A stretch of DNA of 22,477 nt, taken from positions 1-22,477 of the forward strand of contig CABTZM010000008.1 of NCBI GenBank assembly GCA_902489295.1, in the 5' to 3' direction. This DNA is from an uncultured Collinsella sp. (GTDB lineage Bacteria > Actinomycetota > Coriobacteriia > Coriobacteriales > Coriobacteriaceae). Within the stretch, counting starts at the first letter, position 1. Every line of letters begins with the position of its first letter. This document shows, in pieces, positions 1 through 8,749 of this stretch. The position numbers and the translations under genes are program-made. The notes under the pieces were generated by a model. The model ran no database searches and was not told where the DNA came from. It saw only the letters and a list, made by a program, of their open reading frames with translations.

Positions 1-1514
1 GCCTGCCGGGGAGGCCCCCGCCAGCCGGCGCCATTCCCTTGGTGGGTCCCCAGGAAGTGGGAGCCGGTGACACCCGTGTAGGCCCAGATGCCAGCTGCCA
101 GCACAAAGACGAGGGCCAGGATGGCGGCGATAGTAATGTTGCGGCGACGCACGCGCTGCGCCTCGCGCATAACGCCATCGTCAACCAGGTCAACGACTAC
201 TACGGTCACGTTGTCGTGGCCGCCGGCGGCAAGCGCCGCGTCCACTAGGTTGTCGACGCAGATTTGCGCGGTTGAGGACTGCGTGGCGATGTTCTCGATA
301 TCGCTATCGGGAATCATGCTCGAAAGGCCGTCGGAGCACAGGATCAGACGGTCGCCTTCCTCGATATGCAGAGTAAAGTGGTCGGCATACATAGCGGGGT
401 CCGAGCCCAGCGCGCGGGTGATGACCGAACGGTTGGGGTGGACGCGAGCCTCGTCTGCCGTGATCTCGCCGGCGTCCACGAGCTCCTCCACGTAGGAGTG
501 GTCGCGGGTCACGCGGATGAGCGTGCCCTCGTGGAGCAGGTAGGCGCGAGAGTCACCCACGTGGGCGATGGCAAGCGTGTCGTTTTCGATATAGGCGCAA
601 GTGGCTGTGCAGCCCATGCCGGGCTTGCCCAGGCCATTCAAGGCAGCCTCGATTACGGCGGCGTTGGCGGCCTCGACGGCTGCCGCCAGGCGTGCGGCGT
701 CGGCAGACTGAGGAGCTGTCTTGGCAATGGTCTCGACAGCGATAGAGGAGGCTACCTCGCCGGCGGCGTGACCGCCCATGCCGTCGCATACGCAAAAGAG
801 CGGCGACTGCACCAGGTAGGAATCCTCATTGTGCGGGCGCACACAGCCAACGTCGGAGCGGGCGCCCCACATGAGTTGCGTGGTGGTGCCGGCATCATAG
901 GTCGAGTCGGTCTCGATGCGCTCCTCGGTCAGGGGCTCAAAGCTCATGGTCGAGCCGGGGTCTTTGAGCTTGGCCTCAACGGCGGCAACGTCGATCTCTG
1001 CTGTGTCACCGGGAGAGACGGTGTTTGTCTCGGCGTTTGATTCGGAATCTCCGGTGTCCGGGGAGTCGGGCTCCTCGGAAACGCGGGCGGTCGACTCGTC
1101 ATCTTGCGGGCTGACGTCTATAGGCTCGGGCGCCGGCGTAGACGCGGGCGCAACCTCGGATGCCGGGGCTATGGGAAACGCCGGCGCGGCGGGCTCGGGT
1201 GCCGCAAACACCGCAGTGCTCTCGTTGATTGCCGCGGCGACGGGCTCTGCAAAGTGAACCGGCGCCGGGGTTGCTTCGGGCGCTGTGGGCTGTTCCGCAG
1301 CATGTGCGCCGATGGGCGCCGCTACGGCATCCTCTTCGTCCTCGTTATCGGCGAGATCCGAAATATCATGCGTTACATGCGAAAGAGGCAGGGAGAACAC
1401 GGTGTCCTCGGGTTCCACGGGTGCGGAGCCCGCCGGAGCGGCGTGGGCCGGTGCGGCTGCGGCGGCAGCCGGTGCCTCGGTCATGGTTGCGGACTTGTTC
1501 TCCTCGTCGATCAT
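1..1514 (-). CDS. pstP: PP2C-family Ser/Thr protein phosphatase (PstP-like), 3' end outside window
   Basis: This is a metal-dependent protein phosphatase that should reverse Ser/Thr phosphorylation by the kinase encoded upstream in the same operon. I read 504 codons before the window edge; the C-terminus is missing. Residues 1-200 are a long acidic Ala/Pro/Glu-rich, probably disordered extension. The PP2C domain spans about 213-443, with RSDVGCVRPHNEDSY (219-233), CDGMGGHAAGE (243-253), HVGDSRAYL (318-326), LCSDGL (392-397) and GGHDNVTVVVVD (431-442). These contain the metal-binding Asp/Gly/Glu residues of the family. One hydrophobic helix (about 460-480) follows a basic RRR stretch, so the catalytic domain should face the cytoplasm. 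The ATG at 1514 overlaps the stop of the FHA gene (ATGA), implying translational coupling. The N-terminal extension is unusually long for PstP. Family assignment is firm; the gene symbol rests on motif and order resemblance to actinobacterial fhaA-fhaB-pstP. Confidence 0.93.
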   Translation of the reverse strand, partial: MIDEENKSATMTEAPAAAAAAPAHAAPAGSAPVEPEDTVFSLPLSHVTHDISDLADNEDEEDAVAAPIGAHAAEQPTAPEATPAPVHFAEPVAAAINESTAVFAAPEPAAPAFPIAPASEVAPASTPAPEPIDVSPQDDESTARVSEEPDSPDTGDSESNAETNTVSPGDTAEIDVAAVEAKLKDPGSTMSFEPLTEERIETDSTYDAGTTTQLMWGARSDVGCVRPHNEDSYLVQSPLFCVCDGMGGHAAGEVASSIAVETIAKTAPQSADAARLAAAVEAANAAVIEAALNGLGKPGMGCTATCAYIENDTLAIAHVGDSRAYLLHEGTLIRVTRDHSYVEELVDAGEITADEARVHPNRSVITRALGSDPAMYADHFTLHIEEGDRLILCSDGLSSMIPDSDIENIATQSSTAQICVDNLVDAALAAGGHDNVTVVVVDLVDDGVMREAQRVRRRNITIAAILALVFVLAAGIWAYTGVTGSHFLGTHQGNGAGWRGPPRQ

Positions 1515-1927
1515 CGACGGTTCACCTTCATGACCACGTCGCCAATCTGGACTTCGTCGCCCTCACGCAGCGTCGCGGGCTCCACGAGCTGGCGGCCGTT
1601 GACGAGCGTGCCGTTAAGCGAGTTGAGGTCCTCGATGATGAGCGCCGGGCCCTGCAGCGAAAAGCGCGCATGCGAGGCCGAGACAAACGGCTCGTTGATG
1701 CAGATGTCCGAAGACGGCGAGCGGCCGACGATGACGGGGCCGAGCATGTCTACGTGGATGCCGCGGATACCGCGCGGACCCTTGTCCACATCAATCGTCC
1801 AGATAGCCGAGTCGCGGCGCTGCCCGCGCACAAGTCCCACGCCGGTCTTCATGACGGCGAACAGGAAGATATAGAGCAGGGCGACCAGGACGATGCGGCC
1901 TGCAAAAAGGACGATATCGATGTTCAT
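1511..1927 (-). CDS. fhaB: Membrane-anchored FHA-domain protein (FhaB/FipA-like)
   Basis: This 138-residue protein has one N-terminal hydrophobic helix (about 5-27), a short basic linker, and a C-terminal forkhead-associated domain that binds phosphothreonine peptides. The FHA signature residues are present: GR at 68-69, SASH at 83-86 and NSLNGT at 102-107. Size and architecture match actinobacterial FhaB, which has an N-terminal helix and C-terminal FHA and is a substrate of membrane Ser/Thr kinases that affects division and wall synthesis. It is the third gene of the kinase-FhaA-FhaB-PP2C operon, beginning 6 bases after the FhaA-like stop and overlapping the phosphatase start by 4 bases. 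Its role as adaptor between kinase and phosphatase is inferred from context. The exact orthology to fhaB is not proven here. Confidence 0.88.
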   Translation of the reverse strand: MNIDIVLFAGRIVLVALLYIFLFAVMKTGVGLVRGQRRDSAIWTIDVDKGPRGIRGIHVDMLGPVIVGRSPSSDICINEPFVSASHARFSLQGPALIIEDLNSLNGTLVNGRQLVEPATLREGDEVQIGDVVMKVNRR

Positions 1928-1933
1928 AAGCGA

Positions 1934-2947
1934 CTATCCCCTAAATTCAAAGGTACTCAGGCCAAACGTCAGCAGGTCGCCGTTGCGCAGCGGGCAGCGC
2001 GTAATGCGGCGGTTGTTGACGAGCGTGCCGTTGGTGGAATTGAGGTCCTCGATCGACCAATCCGAGCCCGTAAAGGTGAGCTGGGCGTGGCGGCGCGACA
2101 CGTTGGGGTCGCGCAGGGCAATGTCGGAAACTGAGCGCTCGCGACCGATGGTCACCTGTGCGGAGGTGATGCTATGGCTCTCGCCGCTCACGACGTCGAC
2201 GAGCTGGGCGAGCGGGCGCTGCGGGGCGCGAGTGCTCGCCATGTTGGAGGCGATGCCGGCTGCGGCGCCTAGGCCCACGGCGGCACCGGTCGCGGCGGCT
2301 CCGCCCATGCCGGCAAGCGCGTCGCGCGAGACGGTCTGCGGCACCGGGACGGGTGCGGCGGCGGGGTCGGGGACGCTAGGCGCGAAGGGATCTGCCACGG
2401 CAAGCGGGTCGGGAGCGGCGGCGCGAGGCGTCGGCTGCTGCTGGGGCATGGCGGCGGGGCGCTGCTGCTGCGGGGCAGCAAACTGCTGCTGGCCGGCGCG
2501 CGGGGCGCTGGCGGCACGGCTTGCGGCCGAGTTGTTCTGTCCCAGGCCGTTTTGGTAGGCGCGCTCTTCCTCGTACAGGCGGCCGAGCGTGGGCGCATCG
2601 ACGTTCTCGGCAAAGACCGAGAACTTGCCGGCGCGCAGCTGCGGATCGATCATAAAGCGCACGAGGGGCTCGCCGACAAAGACATAGCGGCGCTTTTCGG
2701 CCTGCGCCTTCACAAACTCGCGGACCTCGCGCGAAAGCTCGGGGTAGAACGGGGCGAGCATGGGATCGTCGTCGGCGGCGATAAGGATGGTATAGAGTGC
2801 CGGCGCCGTGTTGACGCCGTTGATCACCAGAGTCTGATCCTCCATGTCGCGAGCGGCCTGCTTGGCAAGCTTCTTAAAGGAGAACGGGGCACGGGTGGCA
2901 CCGAAGATGCCGGCCACGTGGTCCTCGAAGATGTTCAGGAAGTTCAC
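1934..2947 (-). CDS. fhaA: FhaA-like protein: DUF3662 domain plus FHA domain
   Basis: This 337-residue cytoplasmic protein has the FhaA layout. An N-terminal DUF3662-type domain (about 1-120, starting MNFLNIFEDHVAGIFG) is followed by a low-complexity Gln/Ala/Pro linker (about 150-235). A C-terminal FHA domain (about 260-337) carries GR at 268-269, SRRH at 284-287 and NSTNGT at 303-308. In mycobacteria FhaA binds phosphorylated partners such as the MviN pseudokinase complex and regulates peptidoglycan synthesis; a comparable role here is inference. The start is a GTG at 2947 that overlaps the TGA stop of the upstream kinase gene (GTGA), a coupling arrangement that supports this start. The linker is rich in QQQ runs and Ala repeats, longer than in many homologues. 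Confidence 0.9.
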   Translation of the reverse strand: MNFLNIFEDHVAGIFGATRAPFSFKKLAKQAARDMEDQTLVINGVNTAPALYTILIAADDDPMLAPFYPELSREVREFVKAQAEKRRYVFVGEPLVRFMIDPQLRAGKFSVFAENVDAPTLGRLYEEERAYQNGLGQNNSAASRAASAPRAGQQQFAAPQQQRPAAMPQQQPTPRAAAPDPLAVADPFAPSVPDPAAAPVPVPQTVSRDALAGMGGAAATGAAVGLGAAAGIASNMASTRAPQRPLAQLVDVVSGESHSITSAQVTIGRERSVSDIALRDPNVSRRHAQLTFTGSDWSIEDLNSTNGTLVNNRRITRCPLRNGDLLTFGLSTFEFRG

Positions 2948-4797
2948 GAAAGATCACTCTCCGTATAGGTTCTTTGGTATCCGAGCAAATATAGGCATAT
3001 CCCAACGATTATAGAGGATAGGATTCCCGCAACCGCCGCCTTGGCGATGACCGCGGCTGCAAGGCTGGCAATTTCCATATGGTGTGCAAGACAGGACGCC
3101 GCTGCGCAGCCGATGCCGGTGACAGCGATGGCGGCGATTGCGGCAAGGTTTGAGCCCTGATCGGCACGCTTGGCATGGGCATTGAGCAGCGCGGATGACG
3201 CTGCGGCAGTTGCCGCGACCAGCCCAAAGGCAGCCCAAAGGAGCGGGTCTCCCAGCGCTGCGGCAACGTTACCGAGCCCCAGCACGCCTCCGGCTGAAAG
3301 CGCGACCGTGGCCAGACGGGCAAAAAGCGCGCCCATGCCCGTTGCCGCGGCGGCGCTTGCCGGGCCGAGCCAAAATGACGCGACGCCGCCGGCGACCCCA
3401 GCTGCCAGGAAGGTATTGCCGGTCAGACAGCCAAGCGCGAGTGCACAGGTGAGCGCGGCGCTCGCGGCAGCCTCGGTGCGACCCCAGGCGATCCACCAAC
3501 CGGACATGGCAGCGGCAAAGATCACCGCGACCGGCAGCATCGACAGGATGCCCTGCGCCTGCATGGTGGCGTTGGCCATGAGCACCAAAAAGCCCACAGC
3601 CGAGATGGCCGAGCCGATCTGGGGGGCCAGGCCAGCTGCCGCTCCGATCGCGATAGCCGCAATGACCAGGCCGGGAAGCGTCGCGACTCCGGCCGTTTGC
3701 ATCAGCAAAAAGCTAAAGGTGCCGCACGCCAGCGCCGAGATAGCGCGCATGGTGTAGTCGCGCGCATGGCTCCAGCGCGTGCCCGCCCAGCCAAGTGCGG
3801 GGTCGACCTCGATGGCTTCGTCCTCGTAGTGCGACGGCTCGATATCGTCGAGCTCCTGCTCGTCATCCGAAAGCTCGCCAACCATTTGTTCCAGGCTGCG
3901 ACGGCCCTCGCGTACGCTGCCCAGACCGGCAAGGAGCTGGTCGCAAAATGCCTCGATGCTGTTGGGGCGGTCCTGCGGCATGGGGGAGAGCGCGCTCATG
4001 AGCGCGGCCTCGGCTCCCGGGGGGAAGTGTGGTATCAGCTCGCTGGGATAGGTGGCGCCGCCGATGATGCGGTCGAGCGAGTCGGCGGGCGTGGCCGCCA
4101 TAAAGGGGGCGCTGCCGCACAGGCCCTCGTAGATCACACAGGCGAGGGCAAAGACATCGGCGCGCTCATCGACCGTGCCGGTCTCGATATCGAGCTGCTC
4201 GGGCGGCATGTAGCCGATGGTGCCGCCGCGCGAGCCGCCAAAGCCACCGGCGGACGACAGTCGCGCCATGCCAAAGTCGGTGAGCTTTACATTGCCCGAG
4301 TGGTCGATGAGCACGTTGGCGGGCTTAATGTCCAGGTGGAGTACGCCATTGCTATGGGCGAAGGTGAGCGCCTGGTCCAGGGCATCGGCAATGGCCGCGG
4401 CCTCGTCAAAGGTAAGTGAGTGGCCGTCCACGCGGTGCAAAAACTCGGCCAGCGACATGCCATCGACATATTCCATAACCAGGTAGGCATAGGCTGTGTC
4501 GTGCGTAAAGTCGATGACCTGCACGATATTGGGATGTTGAAGCATGGCGGCGGTGTGCGCCTCGCGCAGGACATCCATGATGTCGCTGGCGGGCATGCCG
4601 GCACCGTTGATAAGGGGGATGCGCTTAATGGCGACGCGGCGGCGCAGGTGCGTGTCGCGGCAGATCTCGATGGAGCCAAAACCGCCGGTCGCAAGTGTCT
4701 CGAGCGGCTGGTACCGCTTGAGCAGCTCGCGAGAGCTGGTGCCCTCCAAGGGAACGTCCGGCGAGAACCGGGCGGTATGTTGCGAGAAAAGCGGCAT
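2944..4797 (-). CDS. Membrane Ser/Thr protein kinase with polytopic C-terminus
   Basis: This Hanks-type kinase phosphorylates Ser/Thr on proteins and is probably the partner of the FHA proteins and PP2C phosphatase downstream. Numbered from the alternative GTG at 4803, the kinase domain covers about 30-290. It has the glycine loop ATGGFGSIE (38-46), ATP-binding Lys60 in VAIKR, helix-C Glu81, catalytic HLDIKPANVL (156-165, with HLD replacing HRD), DFG (176-178) and MPPEQ (199-203). After an acidic linker, about 350-615 is almost wholly hydrophobic, around nine to eleven predicted helices, instead of the single helix and extracellular PASTA repeats of PknB. I prefer the ATG at 4797 (617 aa) because GAGG lies seven bases upstream; the GTG at 4803 lies within that site. 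It is the first gene of the operon and overlaps the FhaA-like start. No signal-binding domain is recognised; the helix bundle itself may be the sensor. Confidence 0.92.
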   Translation of the reverse strand: MPLFSQHTARFSPDVPLEGTSSRELLKRYQPLETLATGGFGSIEICRDTHLRRRVAIKRIPLINGAGMPASDIMDVLREAHTAAMLQHPNIVQVIDFTHDTAYAYLVMEYVDGMSLAEFLHRVDGHSLTFDEAAAIADALDQALTFAHSNGVLHLDIKPANVLIDHSGNVKLTDFGMARLSSAGGFGGSRGGTIGYMPPEQLDIETGTVDERADVFALACVIYEGLCGSAPFMAATPADSLDRIIGGATYPSELIPHFPPGAEAALMSALSPMPQDRPNSIEAFCDQLLAGLGSVREGRRSLEQMVGELSDDEQELDDIEPSHYEDEAIEVDPALGWAGTRWSHARDYTMRAISALACGTFSFLLMQTAGVATLPGLVIAAIAIGAAAGLAPQIGSAISAVGFLVLMANATMQAQGILSMLPVAVIFAAAMSGWWIAWGRTEAAASAALTCALALGCLTGNTFLAAGVAGGVASFWLGPASAAAATGMGALFARLATVALSAGGVLGLGNVAAALGDPLLWAAFGLVAATAAASSALLNAHAKRADQGSNLAAIAAIAVTGIGCAAASCLAHHMEIASLAAAVIAKAAVAGILSSIIVGICLYLLGYQRTYTESDLS

Positions 4798-4877
4798 GGC
4801 CACCCCTCGTGCGTTTAAAGTTCGTTTGCGAGTGGCGGGCGCGGAGCCGAGCCGTTCGCGGTGGCATAGATGCTGCT

Positions 4878-4883
4878 AGTGTA
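4878..4883 (-). promoter_or_regulatory. Candidate extended -10 element for the kinase/FHA/PP2C operon
   Basis: On the minus strand, TGCTACACT gives an extended -10 (TACACT preceded by TGC). It lies about 80 bases upstream of the kinase start, in the 144-base gap after the YcxB-like gene. No convincing -35 hexamer sits at the right distance. The site is plausible but is only pattern matching. Confidence 0.35.
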
Positions 4884-4941
4884 GCACGCTCGGGTGCATG
4901 GGGAGGATAGCGGGATGCGAGGCTGCCTGCCTGGCTTGGCC

Positions 4942-5649
4942 TTAGCGCTTTTTCTTGTTCTTCTTCTGCTTGCGCTTGGTCTCCTGGGGCTTGTCGCCCT
5001 GTTTGGCTTCGGCAGCGGCCTTTTCTGCCTTCATCTTCTTGCGCTTGGTCTCGATGCGGAGTTTTTTGTTGATGCGGGCCTTGAGGAAGGGGCCGAACTG
5101 CTCGGCATCGCCACGGACGAAGGTGTCCTTGGGGATCGTCACGCCCTGGTCGGCGAACATGGCCACAAAGATGCGCTCACCGTCGAGTACGTGGTCGAGC
5201 TTCTCAAACGGGAAAAACTGCGACTTGCCGCTCTTGCCCCAAACCATCAGGCCGTCCTCGTTGGCGGTGACGCGGCGATAGCGGCCACCCATGGACTCGT
5301 CGGCCTCGACGGAATCGATAAAGTCGCGGGCGAGGGTGTGGTGCAGGTTTTTGCTCCACCAGGCCAAAAAGGCGCCGAACACGATCAACACGACGCCAAA
5401 CTTGATCCAGTTGCCGCCGGCCACCAGCATGCCGATGCCGATGAGCGCGGCAATTGCCGCGGCGACATACAGCGAGCCGCGACGCCTGGGCGAGGCGATC
5501 AGGCGGGCGAAGTCGGTGACCAGGTCGTTTTCGTACTGGTACTCGTTGAGGTACAGGATGCCGTCATCGGCTGCGGCCTGCTCCTCGAGCGCGACCTCGA
5601 CCTGGTCGGCTGCTTCGGAGGGAACGAGGTTGCTCTCTGCGTCTGCCAT
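4942..5649 (-). CDS. YcxB-like membrane protein
   Basis: This 235-residue protein has two adjacent hydrophobic helices, about 58-79 and 83-100. A YcxB-type domain follows (about 105-190), including the stretches GGRYRRVTANEDGLMVWG and FFPFEKLDHV. The C-terminus is extremely basic and Lys-rich (about 195-235), perhaps a nucleic-acid or membrane-surface contact. YcxB proteins are widespread but have no established biochemical function. The ATG at 5649 follows AGGAG at a spacing of about 11 bases. It is oriented like the kinase operon but separated from it by about 140 bases, and it is divergent from dnaX, with a shared 115-base intergenic region in which I see no strong promoter. Confidence 0.75.
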   Translation of the reverse strand: MADAESNLVPSEAADQVEVALEEQAAADDGILYLNEYQYENDLVTDFARLIASPRRRGSLYVAAAIAALIGIGMLVAGGNWIKFGVVLIVFGAFLAWWSKNLHHTLARDFIDSVEADESMGGRYRRVTANEDGLMVWGKSGKSQFFPFEKLDHVLDGERIFVAMFADQGVTIPKDTFVRGDAEQFGPFLKARINKKLRIETKRKKMKAEKAAAEAKQGDKPQETKRKQKKNKKKR

Positions 5650-5764
5650 GCTCTTTGGACTCCTATCGCGGCGGGCTCGCCGTACGGGTTATTATGAATG
5701 CAGTATGCCGTGCGACCGCATGGCCGTCGCGGCAACAAGACTCAGTATACCCGGGGGAGCACCC

Positions 5765-8254
5765 ATGGAATCGTTGTACCGAAAGTATCGCCCGCTCACC
5801 TTCGACTCCGTGGTGGGCCAGCAGCATATCGTCTCGACGCTCGAGCACGCCATCACCGAGGGACGCCTGTCCCACGCGTACCTGTTCTGCGGACCGCGCG
5901 GCACGGGCAAGACCACCATGGCGCGCATTCTGGCCAAGGCGCTGCTGTGCCGTAATGCCGAGGCAGCGCGCGCCGAGGGTGCAAGCGGCTGCATGCCCGA
6001 CGGTACTTGCGAGGAGTGCGAGCTCATTGCCGAGGGCAACCACCCGGATGTCTACGAGCTCGATGCCGCAAGCCGCACGGGCGTGGACAATGTGCGCGAG
6101 GAGATCATCAACTCCGTCAACTTTGCCCCGGTGCGCGGCAAGTACAAGATCTATATCATCGACGAGGTCCACATGCTCACGACGGCGGCGTTCAACGCGC
6201 TGCTCAAGACGCTTGAGGAGCCGCCGGCGCACGTGATCTTTGTGCTGTGCACCACCGACCCGCAAAAGATTCTGGAGACCATCCTCTCGCGCTGCCAGCG
6301 CTTCGATTTCCACCGCATCGGCAACGAGGATATCGAGCATCGCCTGTCCTACGTGTGCGAGCAGGAGGGCTTCGATTACGACGACGAGGCACTCGCCATC
6401 GTGGCGCGCCATGCCAAGGGCGGTATGCGCGACGCGTTGTCCACGCTGGAGCAGCTGAGCGTCTTTGGCAACGGTTCTGTGCATGCGGACGACGCCCGCT
6501 CGCTTTTAGGCGAGGTTTCGGACCAGATTCTGGGCGAGTTTTCCCGCGCCATTGCCGATTGCGATGTTGCCGAGCTGTATGGACTGATCCGTGCGCAGGT
6601 CGAGGAAGGAAACGACCTGCTGGAGCTGACGCGCGACCTGGTGGCGCATGTGCGTGACGTGTACGTTGCCTGCGTTGCCGGTGCCCGTGCCGAGCTGTTT
6701 GAGGGCGGCTCCGAGCAGGCCGAGGCGCTTGCTGCCGAGGCCGCTGCCTTTGGCGAGCATCCTGCCGACCGCCTGGCCCGTGTGCTGACAGTGCTCGACG
6801 ATGCCGCACTGGAGATGAGGGGCGCGAGCGACGTGCGCCTGGTGCTCGAGATTGCCTGCACGCGTCTGGCACGTCCCGAGGCTGATATAACGATTGAGGC
6901 ATTGGCCGAGCGCGTGGCACGCCTGGAGGCCATGGTTGCCAACGCCGCCGTGCCGGCGAGCGTGGCTGCTGCTCAGGCCGCCGCGCCTGCAGCATCCGTA
7001 CCCGCTGCTGCCCAACAGCCGACGCTCATTTCGGGCGCCCGCGCTGCCGCCCCGGCGGCATCCGCTGCCCCCGCTGCTACGTCCGCGCGCCAGGGCGGTA
7101 TGCCTTGGGACCGTGGTGCTGCCGCTCCGACGGCTCAGCCTGCGCCCCGTTCTGCGTCCGTGTCAGCTTCCAAGCCTGCAGCGCCTGCACCTCAGCCTGC
7201 GCCGGCTCCGACGCCTCAGCCCGTTGCGGTCCCCGCGCCTGCCACCGCTCCGGCACCTAAGCCCCAGTCCAACAAAGCCGCTCAGGTTGCTGCCGCCGGC
7301 GCCGTCGAGACCCCCGCGGTTGAGGACGCCGGCGAGCTCCAGCGCAAATGGGCCGAGGTCATCGAGCGCGTCAAGGCTCGTCAGGCCTCCTATGCAGGGC
7401 TTTTGCTCAACGCTCGCGCCACGGCCGACGACGGCTCCAAGCTCACGGTCTCGTTCCCCGCGGGTTCGACTTTTGCCATTAAGATGCTCGGTCGCGCCGA
7501 TACGCAGTCGGTGGTCCTGCCGACGGTCTGCGCGGTCTTCGGTCGTCGTACCGTCGACTATGTCCTGGATGGGGGTGGCACGCCGGCTCCTCAACATGAG
7601 GAGCATTCTCCATCTGCACGGGCTGCGGCATCTGCGGACCCGCAACCCGTGTCCTCGGCGGCCCCTGTATCCTCGAGCGCCAGCGCGTCGCAGCAGCAAA
7701 CGGCACCGGTAGCGGCATCGACCCTGTCGGCGCCTAAGCCCGCGGCGCCCAAACCGGCTGCTCCGACACCCGCGCCCAAGCCCGTCTCGCCCGCGCCCAA
7801 GTCGTCTGACCTGGGCAAAGCCCCCTGGCTACGCTCCGACAACCCCGCCGGTGCTCCTGCCACGGGCAAGCTCCCGACCGAGTCCGCACCCCGTGCGCCC
7901 GAGCGCTCGGCTGCCCCCAAGGCTCAGCCTGTCGCGCAGTCCGCGCCGTGGGAATCCGAGCAGGTGCCCTACGACGACGCCATGGTCGGCGGCTTCGCTG
8001 GCGATGCGAGCGGGGACGATCTTCCTCCGTTCGACGTGCCTGCCGCGGCGTCCGCGCCCAAGTCCGCTGCGGCGGCATCCGCGGCCCCCGCAAGCGACGA
8101 CGCCCCTGCGGCTCCCTGGGAGTCCAACCCCGGTGCGGGCAGCCCCTTCGGCCACCAGGGCGCAGCCCCGAGCATCCCGCAGACCGAGGACGAGGCCAAA
8201 GCCCTCATCCGCAGCGTCTTCGGTCAGGCCACCATCTTCAAACCGGTGGAGTAA
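5765..8254 (+). CDS. dnaX: DNA polymerase III subunit tau/gamma
   Basis: DnaX is the ATPase of the clamp loader, which places the beta clamp on primed DNA and holds the replicase together. The 829-residue product starts MESLYRKYRPLTFDSVVGQ, typical of the family. It has Walker A GPRGTGKTT (43-51), a zinc-binding Cys set (C62, C76, C82, C85), Walker B IIDEVHML (131-138), LLKTLEEPP (146-154), FVLCTTD (159-165) and the SRC motif (175-177). The AAA+ and collar regions end near 370. A very long Ala/Pro-rich linker follows, broken by a compact segment near 520-610 (ELQRKWAEVIERVKARQ onward) that resembles the tau-specific region. The C-terminus (IRSVFGQATIFKPVE) is again ordered-looking. I chose the ATG at 5765, preceded by GGGGGAG, over the earlier in-frame codons because the family N-terminus begins there. 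No A_AAA_AAG-type slippery site was seen. Confidence 0.97.
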   Translation: MESLYRKYRPLTFDSVVGQQHIVSTLEHAITEGRLSHAYLFCGPRGTGKTTMARILAKALLCRNAEAARAEGASGCMPDGTCEECELIAEGNHPDVYELDAASRTGVDNVREEIINSVNFAPVRGKYKIYIIDEVHMLTTAAFNALLKTLEEPPAHVIFVLCTTDPQKILETILSRCQRFDFHRIGNEDIEHRLSYVCEQEGFDYDDEALAIVARHAKGGMRDALSTLEQLSVFGNGSVHADDARSLLGEVSDQILGEFSRAIADCDVAELYGLIRAQVEEGNDLLELTRDLVAHVRDVYVACVAGARAELFEGGSEQAEALAAEAAAFGEHPADRLARVLTVLDDAALEMRGASDVRLVLEIACTRLARPEADITIEALAERVARLEAMVANAAVPASVAAAQAAAPAASVPAAAQQPTLISGARAAAPAASAAPAATSARQGGMPWDRGAAAPTAQPAPRSASVSASKPAAPAPQPAPAPTPQPVAVPAPATAPAPKPQSNKAAQVAAAGAVETPAVEDAGELQRKWAEVIERVKARQASYAGLLLNARATADDGSKLTVSFPAGSTFAIKMLGRADTQSVVLPTVCAVFGRRTVDYVLDGGGTPAPQHEEHSPSARAAASADPQPVSSAAPVSSSASASQQQTAPVAASTLSAPKPAAPKPAAPTPAPKPVSPAPKSSDLGKAPWLRSDNPAGAPATGKLPTESAPRAPERSAAPKAQPVAQSAPWESEQVPYDDAMVGGFAGDASGDDLPPFDVPAAASAPKSAAAASAAPASDDAPAAPWESNPGAGSPFGHQGAAPSIPQTEDEAKALIRSVFGQATIFKPVE

Positions 8255-8275
8255 CCGTGCGGGCGGGTATGCTGC

Positions 8276-8749
8276 TCAAGAAGAGATCTCTTTGCCCGGG
8301 CGCATCTGTATTTCGGACATGTGCAACGTGGTGCCGCGTATATCGCATTCGAGCAGACAGGTGCGTGACGGTCGGCCTAGGATGCTGAGGTCGATACGAT
8401 ACGTCGCATGGCTGTCCGTGCGCTCGACTTGTTCGGTGTTGACGGTTGCTCCGATTGTCGATAAAGAGCCCGGTTCGGCATTGACAATCTCGAAGTCCTT
8501 TATCTTGACCCTGAACTCTTGGTAGAGGGACGGGCTGTTGTAGTAAATGGTTCGACTTCCGTCGGTGCACTCATCGGTCGCTTCCCATTTGACGACGGGC
8601 TGGTCCGAGCTGGCTAACAGCAGTTCTGCTCCAAAGGCTATAGCATGGGTGATGACAACCAGTAATGCCCAGCCGACAAAGAGATAGAGAACCACATATG
8701 CAACGGGGTGTTTTGAGCGGATGTTTTGGAGCGCGTCGGGGGCATTCAT
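8276..8749 (-). CDS. Hypothetical single-pass membrane protein
   Basis: I do not recognise this 157-residue protein. It has a short N-terminal cytoplasmic stretch, a long hydrophobic region (about 16-46, perhaps one helix plus a re-entrant part), and a roughly 110-residue soluble domain. That domain looks beta-rich and contains three Cys (61, 130, 134), possibly extracytoplasmic. The ATG at 8749 is preceded by GGAGG at a spacing of eight bases, and the reading frame is clean. It is convergent with dnaX, with only 21 bases between the stops and no obvious terminator, and divergent from ybaB. Base use is a little AT-richer than in dnaX, so it may be a lineage-specific insertion into the dnaX-ybaB-recR set. 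Confidence 0.72.
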   Translation of the reverse strand: MNAPDALQNIRSKHPVAYVVLYLFVGWALLVVITHAIAFGAELLLASSDQPVVKWEATDECTDGSRTIYYNSPSLYQEFRVKIKDFEIVNAEPGSLSTIGATVNTEQVERTDSHATYRIDLSILGRPSRTCLLECDIRGTTLHMSEIQMRPGKEISS

